A stretch of DNA of 7,265 nt from Bifidobacteriaceae bacterium (GTDB taxonomy: Bacteria > Actinomycetota > Actinomycetes > Actinomycetales > WQXJ01). Under the pieces are notes generated by a model, which had not been told where the DNA came from, did not search any database, and saw only the letters and a list, made by a program, of their open reading frames with translations. Position numbers and translations under genes: made by a program. The stretch lies in assembly GCA_031278075.1 (NCBI GenBank), contig JAITLE010000219.1, positions 1-7,265 on the forward strand. Reading direction: 5' to 3'. Shown piece after piece: positions 5,229 through 7,265 of this stretch (the stretch's first letter is position 1; each line of letters begins with the position of its first letter).

Positions 5229-7028
5229 ATGGCGCACCTGCTGGGGGCCGAGGCTCTGCACCTGGAGTTCCCGACGAAGGTCGTGTTCGATTCTGTGACG
5301 CTCGGTGTGGACGAAGGTGATCGCATCGGGATCGTCGGTCGTAACGGCGACGGCAAGTCGAGTCTGCTGGCGATGCTCGCCGGACGCCAGCGGCCGGACT
5401 CGGGGCGGGTGACCGCGCGCAGTGGCGTGACCGTGGGTGTGCTCGACCAGGCGAACACGCTTGATGACGAGGACACCGTCGGGCACGCGGTCGTCGGCGA
5501 CACGCCCGAGCACGAGTGGGCCGGCGACGCGCGGGTCCGCGATGTGATCGCGGGACTCCTGGGCGATCTGGACTGGGAGGCGAGCCTCGCGACGCTGTCT
5601 GGGGGCCAGCGGCGTCGTGTCGCGCTCGCCAGGCTCCTGATCGGGGATCACGACATTCTGGCGTTGGATGAGCCGACGAACCACTTGGACGTGGAGGCGA
5701 TCACATGGCTCGCAGGCCATCTCAAGGGACGCTGGGCGACGAACGCGGGTGCGCTGCTCGTGGTGACTCATGACCGCTGGTTCTTGGACGAGGTGTGCAC
5801 TGCGACGTGGGAGGTGCACGACCGGATCGTCGAGCCCTTCGAGGGTGGTTACGCGGCGTACATCCTGCAGCGGGTCGAGCGCGACCGGCAAGCGGCAGCC
5901 ATCGAGCAGCGCCGCCAGAACCTCGCCCGCAAGGAACTGGCGTGGTTGCGCCGCGGGGCTCCGGCGCGCACGTCGAAGCCGAAGTTCCGCATCGACGCCG
6001 CCAACGTGCTCATCTCCGACGTGCCGGAGATCCGCAACAAGACGGAACTCCAGTCGCTGGCTGTCTCGCGTCTGGGGAAGGACGTCGTCGACCTGCTCGA
6101 TGTCTCGGTGGTCTTCGACGACCGGCCTGTGCTGCGAGACGTGGAGTGGCGACTCGCGCCTGGCGAGCGCACCGGCATCCTCGGCGTCAACGGCGCCGGC
6201 AAGTCGACGCTCCTCGGACTCATCGACGGCACGGTCCAGCCCACGGTAGGTCGTGTCAAGCGCGGCAAGACCGTGAAGGTCGCGACCCTCACCCAGCGCA
6301 TGGACGAGCTCGACCAGCACCTGGACGATCCGGTGCGCACGGTCGTCGGGCGGCTGCGCACGACCTACACGTTCGGATCCGGGTCGAAGGCGACCGAGCT
6401 CACGCCCGGTCAGCTCCTGGAGCGTCTCGGGTTCTCCTCGGCCCAGCTCTCCACTCCGGTGAAGGATCTCTCCGGCGGTCAGCAGCGACGCCTCCAGCTG
6501 CTGCTGATCCTGCTCGACCAGCCGAATTGTTTGATCATGGACGAGCCGACCAATGACTTGGACACGGACATGCTGGCTGCGCTGGAGGATCTACTGGACT
6601 CCTGGCCGGGCACGCTAATCGTCGTCTCCCACGACCGGTACTTCCTGGAACGAGTCACCGATCAGCAGTACGCGATTCTCGATGGCCGGCTCCGGCATCT
6701 CCCGGGCGGCGTGGACGAATACCTCCGGCTGCGGGCGGGCCAGCGATCGGGGGCGGTGGTCAGGGTGCCGGAGCGGCAAGAGCCCAGCGGCACCGGCAGC
6801 GGCCCGTCGGGAGCGGAGCTGCGGGCTGTGCAGAAGGAGCTCGTGTCGGTCGAGCGAAGGATGAACAAGCTCGAAGCGCAGATCGCCAGCGCCCGTGCGG
6901 CGCTGGCGGATCACGATCAGTCCGACTACATCGGCCTCGGTGCTGCGATGGAGCGGATAGGCGGGATCGAGTCCGAGCTGCGCCTGTTGGAGAGCCGCTG
7001 GTACGAGCTCAGCGAAATCGTCGAGTAG
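5229..7028 (+). CDS. Uup-type ABC-F ATPase (ribosome-associated)
   Basis: Complete 599-aa ABC-F protein with two ATPase domains and no membrane segment. Family members bind the ribosomal E site and affect elongation, rescue of stalled ribosomes or antibiotic protection. NBD1: Walker A GRNGDGKSS (37-45), LSGGQ (123-127), Walker B ILALDEPTNHLD (143-154), H-switch VVTHDRWF (178-185). The linker (about 205-280) contains the conserved ELAWLRRGAPARTSKPKFRIDAAN. NBD2: GVNGAGKST (319-327), LSGGQ (414-418), LIMDEPTNDLD (435-445), VVSHDRYF (465-472). A charged coiled-coil C-terminal domain (about 525-599) ends ESRWYELSEIVE, like the Uup C-terminal domain. The ATG is supported by AGG six bases upstream and by alignment with the truncated upstream copy. 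It resembles Microbacteriaceae-type ABC-F proteins as I recall them. No specific antibiotic can be inferred. Transcription is probably from MarR. Confidence 0.93.
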   Translation: MAHLLGAEALHLEFPTKVVFDSVTLGVDEGDRIGIVGRNGDGKSSLLAMLAGRQRPDSGRVTARSGVTVGVLDQANTLDDEDTVGHAVVGDTPEHEWAGDARVRDVIAGLLGDLDWEASLATLSGGQRRRVALARLLIGDHDILALDEPTNHLDVEAITWLAGHLKGRWATNAGALLVVTHDRWFLDEVCTATWEVHDRIVEPFEGGYAAYILQRVERDRQAAAIEQRRQNLARKELAWLRRGAPARTSKPKFRIDAANVLISDVPEIRNKTELQSLAVSRLGKDVVDLLDVSVVFDDRPVLRDVEWRLAPGERTGILGVNGAGKSTLLGLIDGTVQPTVGRVKRGKTVKVATLTQRMDELDQHLDDPVRTVVGRLRTTYTFGSGSKATELTPGQLLERLGFSSAQLSTPVKDLSGGQQRRLQLLLILLDQPNCLIMDEPTNDLDTDMLAALEDLLDSWPGTLIVVSHDRYFLERVTDQQYAILDGRLRHLPGGVDEYLRLRAGQRSGAVVRVPERQEPSGTGSGPSGAELRAVQKELVSVERRMNKLEAQIASARAALADHDQSDYIGLGAAMERIGGIESELRLLESRWYELSEIVE

Positions 7029-7045
7029 CTCGACGCCTATCGAGC
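7019..7045. repeat. Overlapping inverted repeats at the ABC-F stop codon
   Basis: CGTCGAG-TAG-CTCGACG (7019-7035) is a perfect seven-base dyad centred on the stop codon. GCTCGA-CGCCTA-TCGAGC (7028-7045) is a six-base-pair hairpin sharing its middle arm. The two foldings exclude each other. Neither is followed by a T-tract; one may be a weak terminator or a 3'-end stabiliser. Confidence 0.35.
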
Positions 7046-7178
7046 CGGCCCCGTGCCGCGAGCGATCTTGTGCGGTGAGACGTATGCCCGTGCGAGCAGT
7101 TGGTCGGCGGCAGCGCTCTTCGTTTCAGCGTGGAGAATGTCGTCGCAGTTGACACCGATCACAGACTTAGGTGCGGGC
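7046..7178. other. Intergenic region after ABC-F
   Basis: No convincing ORF or RNA was seen. A TTGACA sequence at 7149-7154 looks like a -35 box, but no -10 sits at normal spacing: the next TANNNT (7179-7184) is 24 bases away, too far for a standard promoter. Confidence 0.4.
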
Positions 7179-7184
7179 TAACCT
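7179..7184 (+). promoter_or_regulatory. Candidate -10 (TAACCT) for a leaderless gene at 7191
   Basis: TAACCT matches TANNNT and ends six bases before the ATG at 7191, which would put the transcription start at the A of ATG. No Shine-Dalgarno lies between them. The arrangement copies that at the MarR start (TAGCCT, seven bases). Confidence 0.5.
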
Positions 7185-7190
7185 CGAGAT

Positions 7191-7265
7191 ATGAGCTCGG
7201 GGCTACGGAATCTCGGCGCCCAGGCCGGTCTGGCCTCGGCTGTGCTCTTCAGCGCCGGCACCGCG
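7191..7265 (+). CDS. 5' end of an unidentified protein, possibly a DMT/EamA-type membrane transporter
   Basis: Only 25 codons are in the window (MSSGLRNLGAQAGLASAVLF, then SAGTA), and the gene runs off the right edge. From residue 9 the sequence is Ala/Gly/Leu-rich and mostly hydrophobic, consistent with the start of a first membrane helix. LASAVLFSAGTA recalls the first helix of EamA/DMT-family exporters, but the fragment is too short for a firm call. The start is supported by the TAACCT element six bases upstream and G/C-rich third positions. In mycobacteria mfd follows the TetR gene; this N-terminus does not look like Mfd. Confidence 0.5.
   Translation, partial: MSSGLRNLGAQAGLASAVLFSAGTA

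Noticed and set aside
5097..6320. A 407-codon minus-strand open frame opposite the intact ABC-F
   Set aside because: The opposite strand encodes all ABC-F motifs; the antisense product is an Arg/His/Asp-rich mirror of them.
5032..6527. Recombination between the shared AGCCGAAT at 5032-5039 and in the second ATPase domain near 6520
   Set aside because: Eight bases of identity within codons of similar residues is easily fortuitous, and the sequences diverge at once on both sides.

Overview
The window comes from a high-GC actinobacterium (Actinomycetota). The DNA is GC-rich with G/C-biased third codon positions. Proteins carry actinobacterial hallmarks: a Prs of the ASGIVSHDTEKRMVLVSGR type, and a GlmU with a disordered Ala/Pro-rich tail. 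The order prs, glmU, divergent tRNA-Gln, TetR matches the conserved arrangement in Mycobacterium tuberculosis (prsA-glmU-glnT-Rv1019-mfd), recalled from general knowledge. The genus cannot be fixed from the sequence alone.

Layout. Bases 1-181 hold no gene: a C/A-rich, almost T-free tract with 10-bp tandem repeats, then a hairpin just past the prs stop. On the minus strand, glmU (2952 to 1192) and prs (1165 to 182) form a two-gene operon making UDP-GlcNAc and PRPP. A 182-bp divergent intergenic region separates glmU from a plus-strand tRNA-Gln(UUG) at 3135-3209, which is followed by a terminator-like hairpin. Next on the plus strand come a TetR-family regulator (3409-4068) and a MarR-family regulator (4072-4590). 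A truncated ABC-F gene (4590-5225) overlaps the MarR stop. A complete Uup-type ABC-F ATPase (5229-7028) follows, and then the first 25 codons of a probable membrane protein (7191 to the edge).

The most notable structure is the tandem ABC-F pair. The first copy is collinear with the second for 149 residues and is cut at Walker B (DEP). It then runs into unrelated, lower-GC sequence, yet its reading frame stays open to a stop three bases before the start of the intact copy. This suggests an old recombination or insertion event that broke the resident gene and placed a divergent homologue beside it. The plus-strand cluster may act as one unit: MarR, the truncated ABC-F and the full ABC-F are closely spaced or overlapping. 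A MarR regulator next to a translation-acting ABC-F ATPase fits a stress- or antibiotic-responsive function, but no resistance specificity can be read from the sequence. Three plus-strand genes (TetR, MarR and the right-edge gene) lack convincing Shine-Dalgarno sequences. Each has a -10-like hexamer 6-7 bases before its start codon, as expected for leaderless actinobacterial transcripts.

No CRISPR array, complete insertion sequence or clearly novel multi-gene system was found.
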